Source of the DNA: Vombatus ursinus
Taxonomy: Eukaryota; Chordata; Mammalia; Diprotodontia; Vombatidae
Length of the DNA stretch: 64,000 nucleotides
Direction of reading: 5' to 3'
Assembly: GCF_900497805.2 (NCBI RefSeq)
Contig: NW_020954550.1
Span: 31,907,184-31,971,183 of the forward strand
Positions within the stretch are counted from its first letter, which is position 1; every line of letters starts with the position of its first letter. This document shows positions 44,117-55,437 of the stretch, one piece after another. The notes beneath the pieces are model-generated. The model did no database searches and was not told the origin of the DNA. It saw nothing but the letters and a program-made list of their open reading frames with translations. Position numbers and translations under genes: made by a program.

Positions 44117-45261
44117 TTTTTTTTTAAATTTTAAATTTATTTATTTTTAGTTTTCAACATTTACTTCCACAAGATTTTGAGTTCCAAATTTCCACCCATC
44201 TCAACCCTCCCTCCACCCCAAGATGGCATGCATTCTGAATATCCCTTCCCCTAGTCTGCCCTCCCTTCTATCTCTCCTCCCCCCCTTTTCTTAACCCTTC
44301 CCCTTCTACTTTCCTGTAGGGCAGGATAGATTTCTATACCCCATTTCCTGTATTTCTTATTTCCCAGTTGCATGTGAAAACATTTTTTTAAACATGTGTT
44401 TTTAAAACTTTAAGGCAAGCGACTCAATATAGGTTATACATGTGGAAAACACTTCCACAGTAGTCATATTGTGAAAAACTAACTCTATTTCCCTAAATCC
44501 TATCCTGCCCCTCCATTTATTCTATTCTTTCTTTTGACCCTGTCCCTCCTCTGAAGTGTTTGCTTCTGATTACCCGCTTTCCCAATCTGCCTTCTTCTCT
44601 ATCATTCCCCTACTCTCTTGTCCCCTTCTCCCCCCATTTTCTTGTAGGGTAAGACACATTTCCATACCCAATTGAGTGTGTATGTTATTTCCTCCTTAAG
44701 CCAAATCTTATGAGAATAAGATCCACTCATTCCCTCTTGCCTTCCCCTGTTTCCCCTCCGCTGTAAGAGCCTTTTCTTTTCTGGTTGTTTTTTTTTTGTG
44801 TGAGATAAATTACCCCATTCTACCTCTCCCTTTCTCCTTCTCCTAGTAAAATCCTCTTTCACCCCTTAATTTTATTCTCCAGATATGACCCCTTCATCTT
44901 CAACTCACCCTGTGCCCTCTATCTATCTATCCATCTATATCTATATATAAAATTTTTTTCCTCCAACTACCCTAATACTACAAAGTTATAATTATCATCT
45001 TTCCATGCAGGAATGTAAACAGTTCTACCTTAATAAGTCTCTTATGATTTCTCTTTCCTGTTTACCTCTTCATGTTCCACTTGAGTCTTGTATTTGAAAG
45101 TCAAATTTTCTATTTAGCTCTGGTCTTTTCATCAAAAATGCTTGAAAATCTTCTAGTTCACCGAATGTCCATTTTTTCCTCTGAAGGATTATACTCAGTT
45201 TTGCTGGGTAGGTGATTCTTGGTTTTAATCCTATCTCCTTTGCCCTCCGGAATATTATATT

Positions 45262-46026
45262 TCATGCCCTGTGGTCCCTTAATGTAGAAGCTGCTAAATC
45301 TTGTGTTATCCTGATTGTGTTTCCACAATACTTGAATTGTTTCTTTCTGGCTGTTTGTAATATTTTCTCCTTGACCTGGGAACTCTGAAATTTGGTTACA
45401 ATATTACTAGGAGTTTTCCTTTGGGGATCTCTTTCAGGAGGAGATCTGTGGATTCTATCAATTTCTATTTTGCCCTCTGGTTCTAAAATATCAGGGCAGT
45501 TTTCCTTGATAATTTCTTGAAAGATGATGTCTAGGCTCTTTTTTTGATCATGGCTTTCAGATAGTCCAGTAATTTTAAAATTCTCTCTCCTGGATCTGTT
45601 TTCCAGGTCAGTTGTTTTTTCAATGAGATATTTCACATTGTTTTCTAATTTTTCATTCTTTTGGATTTGTTTTACAGTGTCTTGATTTCTCATAAAGTCA
45701 CTAGCTTCCAATTGTTCTATTCTAACTTTTAAGGAAGTATTTTCTTCAGTAATCTTTTGGACTTCCTTTTCCATTTGGCCAATTTGGCTTTTTAGGGCAT
45801 TCTTCTCCTCTTTGGCTTTTTGGACCTCTTTTGCCATTTGGGTTAGGTTATTTTTTAAGGTGTTATTTTCTTCAGTATTTTTTTTGGTCTCCTTTAGCAA
45901 GCTGTTGACTTGTTTTTCATGATTTTCTTGCATCACTCTCATTTCTCTTCCCAGTTTTTCCTCTACTTCTCTTACTTGCTTCTCAAAATCCTTCGTGAGC
46001 TCTTCCAAGGCCTGAGACTGATTCAT
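45262..46026 (-). CDS. HAL1 ORF1p-like RNA-binding protein, one premature stop
   Basis: 254 codons. L1 ORF1 proteins form trimers through a coiled coil and bind L1 RNA as nucleic-acid chaperones. Residues 1-145 are a charged heptad-rich coiled coil. From 147 to about 243 lies an RRM-like domain starting RRENFKITGLSES and including EIDRIHRSPPERD. The C-terminal domain begins at about 244. The frame stops at a TGA (codon 255) where homologues have Trp. It then continues open for 63 codons to a TGA at 45070, through PRITYPAKLSI, a conserved C-terminal segment. So one stop separates this from a normal-length ORF1. The first ATG is at 46026. The frame stays open upstream to about 46137, reading GKKCQT, which recalls the MGKKQ start of other L1 ORF1s, so the ancestral start may lie there. 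Confidence 0.75.
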   Translation of the reverse strand: MNQSQALEELTKDFEKQVREVEEKLGREMRVMQENHEKQVNSLLKETKKNTEENNTLKNNLTQMAKEVQKAKEEKNALKSQIGQMEKEVQKITEENTSLKVRIEQLEASDFMRNQDTVKQIQKNEKLENNVKYLIEKTTDLENRSRRENFKITGLSESHDQKKSLDIIFQEIIKENCPDILEPEGKIEIDRIHRSPPERDPQRKTPSNIVTKFQSSQVKEKILQTARKKQFKYCGNTIRITQDLAASTLRDHRA

Positions 46027-46984
46027 ATTTTTCTTGGAGGCTTTGGATGTAGGAACTTTGACTTTGTTGTCTTCTTCTTGTTGTATGTTTTGTTCTTCTT
46101 TGTTACCAAAAAAAGATTCTATGGTCTGACACTTCTTGCCAGGTTAGCTCATGATCCCAGCCAATTACTTGAGTTATAAACTCTTTATTAAGGTAGGGGT
46201 CTGCTTCCAGTGTGGAGAATGTACTGTCCCAAGCTTTGGGGGTTTGTACAGCTGTTTTCAGAGCTACTTCTAGGGACCTGTAAATTTTCAGTTCTTCCAA
46301 GGTGGTATCATAAGGGGCAAGGTGTTTACTCCTTTCTTGCCCTGTGCTCTGGTCTATGAGTGACCACAAGCACTCTTTTCTGGCTTGGAACTGTGAGGAG
46401 GATTTCCTCTCCACCACCACTACAAGCTCCACCACGCCAGTGCTCCTCCTTGCCCCAGGACCGCCCCTGAGAACTGTGACCCAGATCCAAGCACGGGCAA
46501 AGCAAGAGATTCCTGCCTCAGCACTGGCAAAGAGATCCCTGCAATCCCCCTCTGATCAGCCACTCAATTCCCCCTCAATCTGTGGGCCAGAAGCTCAGGA
46601 AGCAGCTGCCACCCTGGGCTGTGCTCAGGAACTGGGGCTTAGATCTAACTTCTCTCTCACTGCAGAAACAGACTTTTCCTACTGACTTTCTAAGTTTTCT
46701 TTGGTGTTCCTGGGCTGAGAAGTCTGGAAACCACCACAGCTGCCTGTGATTCATTCCTCTGAGGCCTGCTCCAGGTTCGCTGTGGCCTGCACGCCCACAC
46801 CAAACTGCTCCTCTCCCAGTCTGGTGCCATATACCTTTCCGATCAACCATCTGGGTTATCTTGGACTGGAAATTTGTTTCACTCTGTCTTTTTGTAGGTT
46901 CTGCTGCTTTAGAATTTGTTTGGAGCCATTTTTTATAGGTATTTGGAGGGGTTTGGGGGAGAGCTCAAGCAAGTCACTGCATTC

Positions 46985-47010
46985 ACTCTGCCATCTTGGC
47001 TCCATCCCCC
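46985..47010 (-). promoter_or_regulatory. YY1-type site at the HAL1 5' end
   Basis: The minus strand has CCAAGATGGC within the first 25 bases of the element (46990-47000). In L1 promoters a YY1 site in this position helps set the transcription start. Presence is seen; function here is inferred. Confidence 0.6.
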
Positions 47011-47925
47011 AATTCCATTTTTTAAGGAATTTTTTTTCAGTTAGCTTTTGTATCTCCTTTTCTATCTAGCCAATTCTTTTTTCAAGGAATAGTTTTCTTC
47101 AGTCAGTTTTTGGGCTTTCTTTTAAAAGTTATTGGCTCTTCTTTTCATAATTCTCTTTCATAACTCTCATTTCTTTTTCCAATTTTTCTTCTATCTCTCT
47201 TGCTTGATTTTTAAAATCCTTTTTGAGCTCTTCCAAGAGGACTTTTTGGGCTTAAAATCAATTCATATTCTCCTTTGAGGCTTTGCATGTAGGCATTTTG
47301 ACATTGTTGTCGTCTTCTGAGTTTGTGTTTGGATCTTCCCTGTTGCCATCATAGCTTTTCATGGTCAGGGCTCTTTTTTGTGTTTTGTTCATTTTGAAAA
47401 GTTGAGCTCTATTTCTGGGGTACAGGGAACACTGTCCCAGCCTTCTTTTACTGGGTGCTAGGGACCTGGTCAGTGGCTTTCTACACTAGGACCCTGGGCT
47501 GGCAGCTTGTCCATTGAGCTGGGGTGCCCTGGTTTAGTCATGCCTATCATGTTGGGGGTTCTGGGGCTGGCAGTTTGCTTGCTGTTCTGGGGCTAGAGGC
47601 CTCATAGCTGGCTTGCTGTACCACTGGCCAATTGAGCCTGGACCACGGGGCCTTGGTTGCTGATCTGTGCTGTGGCTAAGAATTTCCTGCTGGCTTTCCT
47701 GGACACCACCTGCTCTGGGCTCCACTCCCTTTTTACCCAAGTGAGACAGACCTTTCCTGAAGTCCTTCTAAGTTGTCTTGGGCTGGAAAATGGTTTCATT
47801 CTGTCTTTTTATGGATTCTGCACTCCAGAATTGTTTTAGAGGTTTGATTTAACATTGTTTCCAAGGAGAACTGGGGCAACCTCAGGCAACTTCCTGGCTT
47901 CTCTCCACTATCTTGGCTCCACTTC
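47011..47925 (-). mobile_element. Older L1/HAL1, ORF1 5' part and 5' UTR
   Basis: Continues the older element beyond the nested HAL1. 'gctcttccaagaggactttt' and 'ggctttgcatgtaggcattt' are the start of ORF1 in complement. The far end 'ctatcttggctccacttc' (47908-47925) is its L1-type 5' terminus. The protein-like frames at 47534-47799 are 5' UTR sequence. Confidence 0.8.
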
Positions 47926-49340
47926 TTTAAGCCTTGGTTTATATGTATCTCAGGTATTTAATAAATATCTTTTCACTGTTGCCTAACTGATAAGATTCAA
48001 AGTCTTTTCACCTTGAACAATTAGTGTTTCCTGAGAAACACAGTAGCAACATATAGAATAAGTAATTTTTTCTTATTGGTTGGGATGTTAATATAACAGT
48101 GCATCTGAATCCAGCTATTTTGTATTGATGCTTTCCAAGTTTCTCTTTGGACAAATAGGCTTCCTAAATCTTATCCTTTTTCCTCCCTGTCAACTTCACA
48201 ATCCAATATTATCTTTCTTTAAAGCCTTTATAAAAAAAATTTTTTTTGGTCAGCTGTTGTAGAAGTTAAATGCCTGCTCAGGGCTATTTCTTAACTCCAT
48301 CACCTCCTATGGCAGTTGCCAAGGGAACCATCTCAGTGAGTCAATGATAAACACGCTAATCAAATTTGGTTTTTGTTTTTTTTTTCCTTTTGCCTTCATG
48401 AAAGCTGAAGAAATATCCTTTCATGTTAGTTTTTGCAGTGAAAGAAAGGGGTCCCATCTTTTCTCCCATTTGTTTTCAGCTGCATAAAAACAGAAAGCAT
48501 TCTCTGCATTAGGGAATGGAGAAGATGAGTTGGACGAGCTGGAGTTGTGTCCCTGAAAAGAATATGGATTTTATTTAAAATAATAATAATAAATATCCTA
48601 TGATAAACTCCTTTGGAAAAGGCAGGAATTAAACCTGTGAACTAGGGTTTTATTGTGCCCAGTCCTCTTTGGATGTCTGAGAGAGATATCATCAGTCTCA
48701 TCCCTCAGCCACAGAAGGTCAGGAATTTTCATTCTGCCTCCTTCCAAGTTTATCTCCTTGAGTCAGGCTTATGTCTAGATAAAGAAAGGTACTGGTAAGC
48801 TGCTTCAGGTACCAGGCAGCAGGTATTTTGACAGAAGAGCTCTTCTAAACTGCTCAAAAAAACAAGGAAAACTGCCAGAAAGCATAAGGGGTGCCAGAGA
48901 GAAGACACTGTAGTTTAAGACCCTTTGGTCCTTCTACCTTTCAGCTCCCAGGATAGACCTCAGGCCTGCATCAGTGCCCTGGGAGAGAAGGACTGGGCCA
49001 TTCTCCAGGTGCTGCAAGGCTCAGGGCCATTATAAGAATAGGGGAGATGAGGGGAGACATAGCCTCTACATTTTTGTAAAAGTGAGGATTGATTGAATCA
49101 GTCACTCATCCCACTTAGAGTAACAAATAAGATATTCATACCATTATCAGAAGAGAACACCTCTATTGAATCAATCAACCAATAGAAGTTATTACAGTCA
49201 ATATGAAAAGTCCTTAATTAGTGTGGAAGCAGTAAAAGCCATAGGATCAGATGAAACGACACCACCAAAGAAGTGTATTGGGATTGGTTGAGGAAAGGTG
49301 GTCTTGCTCTGTGGGGCATATAGAAAACAGCAAGAGTTGG
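47926..49340. other. Unassigned; 48230-48560 repeat-poor
   Basis: No repeat family is visible. 48230-48560 includes 'gtgagtcaatgataaacacg', which contains an AP-1-like TGAGTCA and a forkhead-like ATAAACA. These are short motifs and could be chance. Confidence 0.4.
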
Positions 49341-49344
49341 AAAC

Positions 49345-49510
49345 CTGGCTGGTTCAGTGGTGGAAGCTAGTTCCACCTCAGCCACAGTTTCCTCATCTGT
49401 AAAGTAGGAGTAATAATAGCACCCTCATAAAGTTGTTCTGAGGATCAAAAGCAATAATACAAGAAAAGTGCTTTTCAAATCTTAAAACATCATACAAATG
49501 TTGATTCTTA
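49345..49510 (+). mobile_element. MIR/Ther-1 SINE, 3' half
   Basis: 'acagtttcctcatctgtaaa', 'gttctgaggatcaaaagc' and 'catcatacaaatgttgattc' follow MIR. Confidence 0.75.
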
Positions 49511-50274
49511 CAGTCTAGAAGAGCAGAAAGAGAAAGGAAATTGTAGGAACCCAGGAACCTAGAGTTGATCACCAAATGTCTATTATGCATTTCAGTGCTA
49601 TATTCCACTGCAAGGAAACTTGAAAATTACCTCTATCCTTCCCAAGGTAGTCACTATGGCAAACTTCTAACTATTAACAGCATAGGAGGAAGTAACCACT
49701 TCTTATGGCCCACATGTCCACATTCTGTTATATTTCAAGGAAACTCATAGCAGAAAGATAATTGCACATAGTGAAACCTGATGGTTCTCGGAGTGTATTT
49801 GCAACAGAAATGGGAAGGAATGATATTGGCCTAAAAGCCACATCACAAGAGATATGAATTAGCCATTTGCAACAAAACTTCAGGCACTCTAAGCTGTTGT
49901 ATGAGAATACATTTGAAGTCAGAATGATTCACCATGACTCACTTACATTAAAAACTGCACTAGCACTGCCCCAGGGCAAAATTGTATATTAGCAAAATTG
50001 GCAACATCCTCTCCCTTCCACTGTCTGTGCCCACTTCCCTCAGAGCCTTGCATTACAGCATACCCCTTGGATTTGTCCTTCCCTTCCCGGACAACATCCT
50101 TACCCTGGAATTTTACAGACTCTCTTCATAAAAACTATCTGGATGCCAAGTTCTATTCCCTGGGACCCTTCCCTCCACCCAGTACATGTATACTGGACCC
50201 ATCCAATAGGTGCATTTTTTTGTAAATGTCTATATTTATGCTTGTTATTTGTAATAGGTGAGGGATTGACTGAG
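49511..50274. other. No recognised feature
   Basis: Unassigned sequence. The overlapping frames at 49998-50352 are Pro/Ser-rich, short and without motifs. Confidence 0.35.
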
Positions 50275-50455
50275 AGTCAGCATGGCATAATGGATAGATG
50301 GATGGGCTTAGAGTCAGGAATATTCTGGATTCAAGTCCTGCCTGTTACATAGTCTAGCTATCTGACCATGAGCAAGGCCCTTCTCCTCTCAGTGTTCTAG
50401 TCTATTCTCTAAGACTATAAGTTAGAGCAAGAGTGCCCAACTTGAATGAAATTGT
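50275..50455 (+). mobile_element. tRNA-derived SINE, second type
   Basis: 'cagcatggcataatggatag', 'gattcaagtcctgcctgtta' and the tail 'ctctaagactataagttaga' match the type seen at 15640-15880. Confidence 0.65.
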
Positions 50456-51221
50456 AATTCTGGACCCAAAGCATAAAGGTGATGATTGCCCAGGAGGAAG
50501 TTAAACAATGTGGTAAAACTTATGGGTGAAAGGTTTAACCAAATTGTGGAAGAGAAATAAATGAGTCAAGAAATTGTGAGAGACATTAAGATCAAGTGAT
50601 TTCAGGGTGAGGGGAATCCTTTCTGTGTCTAAATATATGACCCTTATGAAAAGGAAGTCAACAGTAGGAAGGTGGAGAGGGGGAAAAGCTGTTTTAGGCT
50701 GGGGATTAGGAGCCTTTTAGTTCTTTGAGGCACAAGAGAATGAAGATCACAGGCCATTCTTACTGTGGGCAAAAACCGTATCTAGAAAATAAGGGAAAGA
50801 AAAAAAAAGATTCCTGTTTGTTTAGTATCCAGGGAAGTGAAAAGAAGTCGCTTACTTTAGCCTCAGAAGAGAAGTCAGAATTTTTAGAGATACATGCAAG
50901 AGAAAGAACTGTGGTCTGGATAGAAAAAGCATTTAGGAATATAGGAAAGCTACAAATTCTACACGGGGCAAAACAGATTCTGAAATGATACCTTTGCATT
51001 TGAATGTTTATCATTTTTTACCCTGAGATTCTTCGTGCTATAGTAAAATTGTTTCTTAGGCTAGAAATGCCTGAAGGAGGGTGATGTGATTAGTGACTCA
51101 CTACTGAGTCACCATGGGCATCTGTCTAAACAGAGAAGAGGGTAGTGCAACTGTCCTGAGATCTTAATTCAAAAGAGAGGGACCCAGAACCTCAGAGAAT
51201 GGGAGCAGATCACCAGGTCAA
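50456..51221. other. No recognised feature
   Basis: No repeat that I can name. The complementary frames at 50725-50988 and 50760-51014 overlap on opposite strands and have no motif support. Confidence 0.35.
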
Positions 51222-51394
51222 GTACAGAAAAGTCAATAAGCATTTACTAAACACTTACTCTGTGTTTACTATGCACCTATAATCTGCTAAACTAGGAGTA
51301 CAAAGAAAGGCAAAAATAGTCTCTGGACACAAGGAGCTCATATTCTAATGGGGGAGAAAATATGTAAACAGCTGAACAAACAATTCCCTCTGAG

Positions 51395-51425
<31 letters not shown>

Positions 51426-52180
51426 AGCAATCTCAGAGGGAAGGTTGGGGAAGAGGAGGAAGGGAGGAAGCAAGCTTCTTGCAGAAGACGTAATTTAGGC
51501 CAAGATTTGAAGGAAGCCAGGAGGCCAAGATGAGGAGAGAGAGCCTACCAGGCATTGGAGATAGCCAATGACAGGGTTCAGACTTGGGAGAGAATTAGGG
51601 AATCACGTGTGACAATCATACTTCTGGATTGTAGAGAGAAGTCATGTCAGAAGACTGGAAAGGTAGGAAGGGGCCAGCTTGTGAAAGGCTTTAAAAGCCA
51701 CAGGATTTTATATTGGATTCCAGATGTAACGGAGAGTCAATAAAGAGGAGTTTATTGAGTAGGGGGTGACATGGTCAGACTTCTGTTTTAGGAAGATCAC
51801 TTTGGCAGCTGAGTGGAGAATGGACTGGGGTAGAGAGAGACATGTGGCAAGCAGACCACCCAGCAGGCCTTTGAAATAGTCTAGGTGTGAAGTGATGAGG
51901 GCAGGTACCAAGGTGGTGGCAGGGTTACAGAAGACAAGGGGGTTATGCAATAAATGTTGTAAAAGTAAAATGGTTTAAGACTTGGCAACAGACTGGAAAT
52001 GGGGGCAGGGGAGGAAGGGAGAGAAAATGAGGAGTTCAGCTAGGCTGCAAACCTGGTAGACTAGGAGAATGGTTGCTTCCTCCAGAGTAATAGGGAAGTT
52101 CAAAAGGGTGTTGAAATTTTGAGGAAAATTTAATGAATTTGATTGTGGTCATGTCTATAGGACATCTAGTTCTGATTAAG
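51222..52180 (-). mobile_element. L2 LINE, about 950 bp, reverse, with (CA)n
   Basis: The clearest long L2 here. The complement order is 'ataagcatttactaaacact', 'gtacaaagaaaggcaaaaat', 'acaaggagctcatattctaa', 'cttgtgaaaggctttaaaag', 'gatcactttggcagctgagt' and 'cttggcaacagactgg'. A CA repeat at 51393-51425 interrupts the first part. The frames at 51555-51950 are antisense L2. Confidence 0.85.
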
Positions 52181-52237
52181 CAAAAGCGTGGAGTATGACT
52201 ACTCAGAGTGTTTTTTCACAACCTCTTAGAAAGCAAC

Positions 52238-52487
52238 CTCATAATTGTTCTTGTTGTTCAGTATTTCATTCATGTCTAATTCTTCTTTGTGACCGCATTT
52301 GGGATTTTCTTGGCAAAGATACTGGAGTACCTTCTCCAGCTCATTTTACAGATGAGAAAACTGAGGCAAACAGGGTTAAGTGACTCACCCAAGATCACAC
52401 AGCTAATAAGTGTCTGCGGCTAAATCTGGACTCAGGTCTTCCTGACTCCAGGCCTGATGCTGTATCTGCTGTGCCACCTAGCTGCCT
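52238..52487 (-). mobile_element. SINE with RTE-like tail, reverse
   Basis: 'gttcttgttgttcagtattt' (tail complement), 'tttgggattttcttggcaaa', 'gagaaaactgaggcaaacag' and 'ctgtgccacctagctgcctg' (head complement). Complete. Confidence 0.85.
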
Positions 52488-52524
52488 GAACTTCATAACT
52501 ATTCATCTATAAAATGAGGAGATG

Positions 52525-52935
52525 GTTAAAAAAAATCTCTGTATCCAACCTTTATGTCTCTTTTGAGCTTCAGTCATGTATCTCTCTAACTGTGTCTTTG
52601 AGACGTCAAACTGGATGTCTCAAAATCAACATGTAAAAATAGAACTCGTTATCTTAACCCCCAAACTTTCTCCTCTTCTGTCAAGAACATATCTTCCCAG
52701 TCACACAAGCCCATAACCTTGGTGTAATCCTCAGCTCCTGCTCTAACACAGCCCTAATCCAATCCATTGCTAAATCTTATTTCTACCTTCACAACATCTC
52801 TCATCTGCATCCCTTTTTCTCTACTCATACAACCCCAACTCTAGTTCAGGCCATCATTTCTTATTTTGATTATTGCAATATATTTCTAATTGCCTACCTG
52901 CCTCTTCTCTCCAATTCACTAATAATAAATTAATC
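52525..52935 (+). mobile_element. L2 LINE, upstream part of the 3' half
   Basis: 'gacgtcaaactggatgtctc', 'aaaatagaactcgttatctt', 'atccattgctaaatcttatt' and 'aggccatcatttcttatttt' match the L2 coding end. This is the same section present in reverse at 2500-2550 and 18180-18260. Confidence 0.75.
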
Positions 52936-53589
52936 TATTTCCTCTCCAAAAGGTATTTGCATTTTAATAGAGGGATTCTTGGAAATGAAATGTCTTAACC
53001 CAATAAATGGTAACATTTAACTGCAGTAGCAGCTTGGTGGGGATGTTTTTGGACAAGTAGTCCCAGACCTCTGAGTCTGGATTTACACTCTATCAAAGGC
53101 ATCATAAAAGGAATCACTTCACTGAACAACAGACTGGACCAGATGACCTATATTGGAGCTCTTTCTTTGCTAAAAACAGAGCTGCCAGTAAATTCTTGAC
53201 TTGCCTTGGTGATCACTTCATTCTTCAGAAGATGAAAGAAGCAATCATAAGAACTGCTATTTTCTTACTACTTGCCAGAGTAGAAATGGCAGAACTTTGG
53301 GAGAAAGTTGTTATATTGTCCTATAGTTTGTGATGGATACAGGGCAGAATACTATCCTTAGTCCAATATGTGCTCTAAATTTTGGGACAGTATGTTTCAC
53401 TGAGTTCAGAGAAAATATAAGTAGTATCCCGTGGCTTAAAATCCTACAAATGGAAGCTGGCTCAAGAAAAATGGTCTGTTTCCAAAAATGAAATTCTGAC
53501 AACACTTTCATATATAATTGCAGAAGGAAGAAAAGCGGGAAATTGTATCAAGACACTTGTGTGGCTGCACAAGAAAGACATCAATCAAA
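52936..53589. other. No recognised feature
   Basis: Unassigned sequence, apart from a weak MIR-like line at 53110-53165 ('ggaccagatgacctatattg'). Confidence 0.35.
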
Positions 53590-53722
53590 TTTAAATCCTA
53601 TATTGGAGACGCTAGCTGTGTGGACAAATTATTTAACCCCTGTCTGCCTCACTTTTCTCATCTGTAAAATGAGCATCTAAGGTTCCTTCCAGTTCTAAAT
53701 CAGTAATTTGTGATCTCATAAG
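53590..53722 (+). mobile_element. MIR SINE
   Basis: 'gctagctgtgtggacaaatt', 'ttttctcatctgtaaaatga' and 'ggttccttccagttctaaat' are MIR in order. Confidence 0.75.
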
Positions 53723-53934
53723 CCTATGCTCAGAATGGATAAGGAAATGGATGGACAACAGTGAAAAGACAGAACTATTTATTATAGTTCTTTTATTATT
53801 ATTTTGTAATTATTATTTTGTATGTTTTACCTACCAAGGAGACTATTATTCAGACTAGGAAATATAGAATAAAAATGGTTAACAGGCAAATGAAACCTGT
53901 GATGTAAAGAAATGATGAGAGATCTAACTCCCAT

Positions 53935-53972
53935 TGAGTTCAAATGAGTTCAACTGAGTTCAGTGAATTCAA
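53935..53972. repeat. Short tandem repeat, about 10-base unit
   Basis: Four diverged units of the type 'gagttcaaat' / 'gagttcaact' / 'gagttcagtg'. Confidence 0.7.
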
Positions 53973-53997
53973 AACCAAGAGAAACTATTACCCACAA

Positions 53998-54100
53998 TAG
54001 TAGTAGTAGTAGTAGTAGTAGTAGTTGTTCTTGTTCTTGTTCTTGTTCTTGTTCTTGTTGTAGTGGTGGTAGTGGGGGTGGTGGTGGTGGTGGTGGTGGT
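53998..54100. repeat. Compound microsatellite (TAG)n-(TTGTTC)n-(GGT)n
   Basis: Three consecutive arrays change unit without a break: TAG at about 53998-54025, TTGTTC/TTCTTG at about 54026-54058 and GGT at about 54060-54100. Confidence 0.95.
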
Positions 54101-54104
54101 GTTT

Positions 54105-54352
54105 TGTTAGCATTTATGTTGCACTTTAAGATTTGTTAAGCACTTTATGTATGTTTTCTTATTTGATCTTCACAATAATTCCATGTGGCAGGTGTTATTA
54201 TCATCTCATTATTCCATATAAATGAGAAAACTGAGGCTGAGAGAGGTAAATCGACTTACCGGGAGGCAAAATAAGTGTCTGAGGCAGAATTCAAATTCAG
54301 TTCTACCTGGCTCCAGGTCCAATATTCTTACCCACTGCCCTACCTAGGTACC
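54105..54352 (-). mobile_element. Ther-1/MIR SINE, reverse, near full length
   Basis: 'tagcatttatgttgcacttt', 'atttgatcttcacaataatt', 'aatgagaaaactgaggctga' and 'cccactgccctacctaggta' cover the complement. Confidence 0.85.
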
Positions 54353-55128
54353 AGAAAGAACTGGTAAATATGATTGCTGAGGTGCTTGCTGTCAAGGATC
54401 TTTGAAAAATCATGGATGAATGAAGATGGGCAAATATCTCAATATTCAAAAATGGAAATAATATGGAGTCTTCATACTACAACCTGATGCAAAACATTAA
54501 GATATATTATTAAAGGAATTATTTGGAAGCCCTTAGTTGTGATACCTATAGTCCAACATGTTTATCAAGAACAAACTTCATCAAACTAAGTTCATATTGT
54601 AAAAGGATCATTAGAGCAAGCAGAGAAATTGCACAGGCATAGTCTACCTGCACTTTAGTAAGGTATTTGATCAAGTGTTTTATGACATCTTAAGAACAAA
54701 GAGGTGGATATGTAGGTTCATAGTACATCTGAATGGGTTCAGAATTACTGGAATAGCCTGGCCCAAATTGTGTTGATTAATGTCAACCTGAAGAGAAGTT
54801 TCTAGTGCAATTTCCAAGGGAGTTGACCTTGTTCTATTCAACAGCTGTAGCAATGATAGGGAAGAAGGTAGAGATTGTCTGCTTACCAGATTTGCTGATA
54901 GGGACAACTCCTATTTTGGTTAACAAATGGAGCCCTGAATAGAGTCTGAAGTCTTCCCAAATTGGAAATCTCTAAAAGATCTAGAAAGGCTAAAATGGTA
55001 GGCTGAAGCTGCCTAGATGAAATTTAAAAGGGATAAATGTAAGGTCCTACAATTAGTGCTAAAAAGTAAAATCCACACAAACACAGTGAGAGAAGTATGA
55101 CTAGAAAGTTGCTAATTTGAACAACTAA
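54353..55128 (+). mobile_element. CR1/L3 LINE, reverse transcriptase region
   Basis: Sense-oriented CR1 coding fossil: 'gatctttgaaaaatcatgga', 'ctacctgcactttagtaagg' and 'catcaaactaagttcatatt', then 'ccagatttgctgatagggac', where the catalytic F-ADD segment is expected, and 'gggataaatgtaaggtccta'. Frames are heavily broken. The rest continues at 55438. Confidence 0.7.
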
Positions 55129-55437
55129 AAGTCACTCTCTTCTCACCTGCCTTAATAAAATAACCCTTTCTTTCCAAGATGTATTGCAAACACCATCTTC
55201 TACACGATACTTTTCCCAATGCTACAAACTGATACTGCCCCCTCTAACAAACTATCGTGCATTTATTTTGTATTTATTCTGCACATATTCACATATATAT
55301 ACCTGGTGTCTCCCCCAGTAGAATATTAGCTACTAAAAGAAGAGCTTCTTCAATTTTTTCCTTGTATCCCCAATATCTAGCACAGTGCTTGGCACAAAGA
55401 AGACATTAAATAAGTGCTTGCTGATTGGTTGACTGAT
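55129..55437 (+). mobile_element. L2 LINE 3' end inserted in the CR1/L3
   Basis: 'gtctcccccagtagaatatt', 'atctagcacagtgcttggca' and 'aataagtgcttgctgattgg' are the L2 end. CR1 sequence continues directly on both sides. Confidence 0.8.

Larger units (their letters stand above)
44117..47010 (-). mobile_element. HAL1 (half-LINE): L1 5' UTR, ORF1 and 3' end, no ORF2
   Basis: Nearly full-length element of about 2.9 kb. The 5' end on the minus strand is GGGGGATGGAGCCAAGATGG, typical of an L1 promoter start. A GC-richer 5' UTR of about 980 bases precedes ORF1 (46026-45262). After ORF1 the sequence goes straight to an L1-like 3' UTR ('acatgtataacctatattga' on the minus strand) and an A-rich tail near 44117. 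No ORF2 segment is present, which is the definition of HAL1. Its spread depended on L1 proteins in trans. The flanks 'attctaattttt' and 'attccatttttt' form an imperfect target-site duplication in an older L1/HAL1 ORF1. It is relatively young within this window. Confidence 0.85.

Noticed and set aside
46103-46850. Minus-strand frames of 110 and 91 codons upstream of HAL1 ORF1
   Set aside because: They lie in the GC-richer L1-type 5' UTR, which often stays open by chance. There is no motif or known protein.
53998-54100. CRISPR-like array
   Set aside because: The units are 3-6 bases without spacers. It is a microsatellite in an animal genome.
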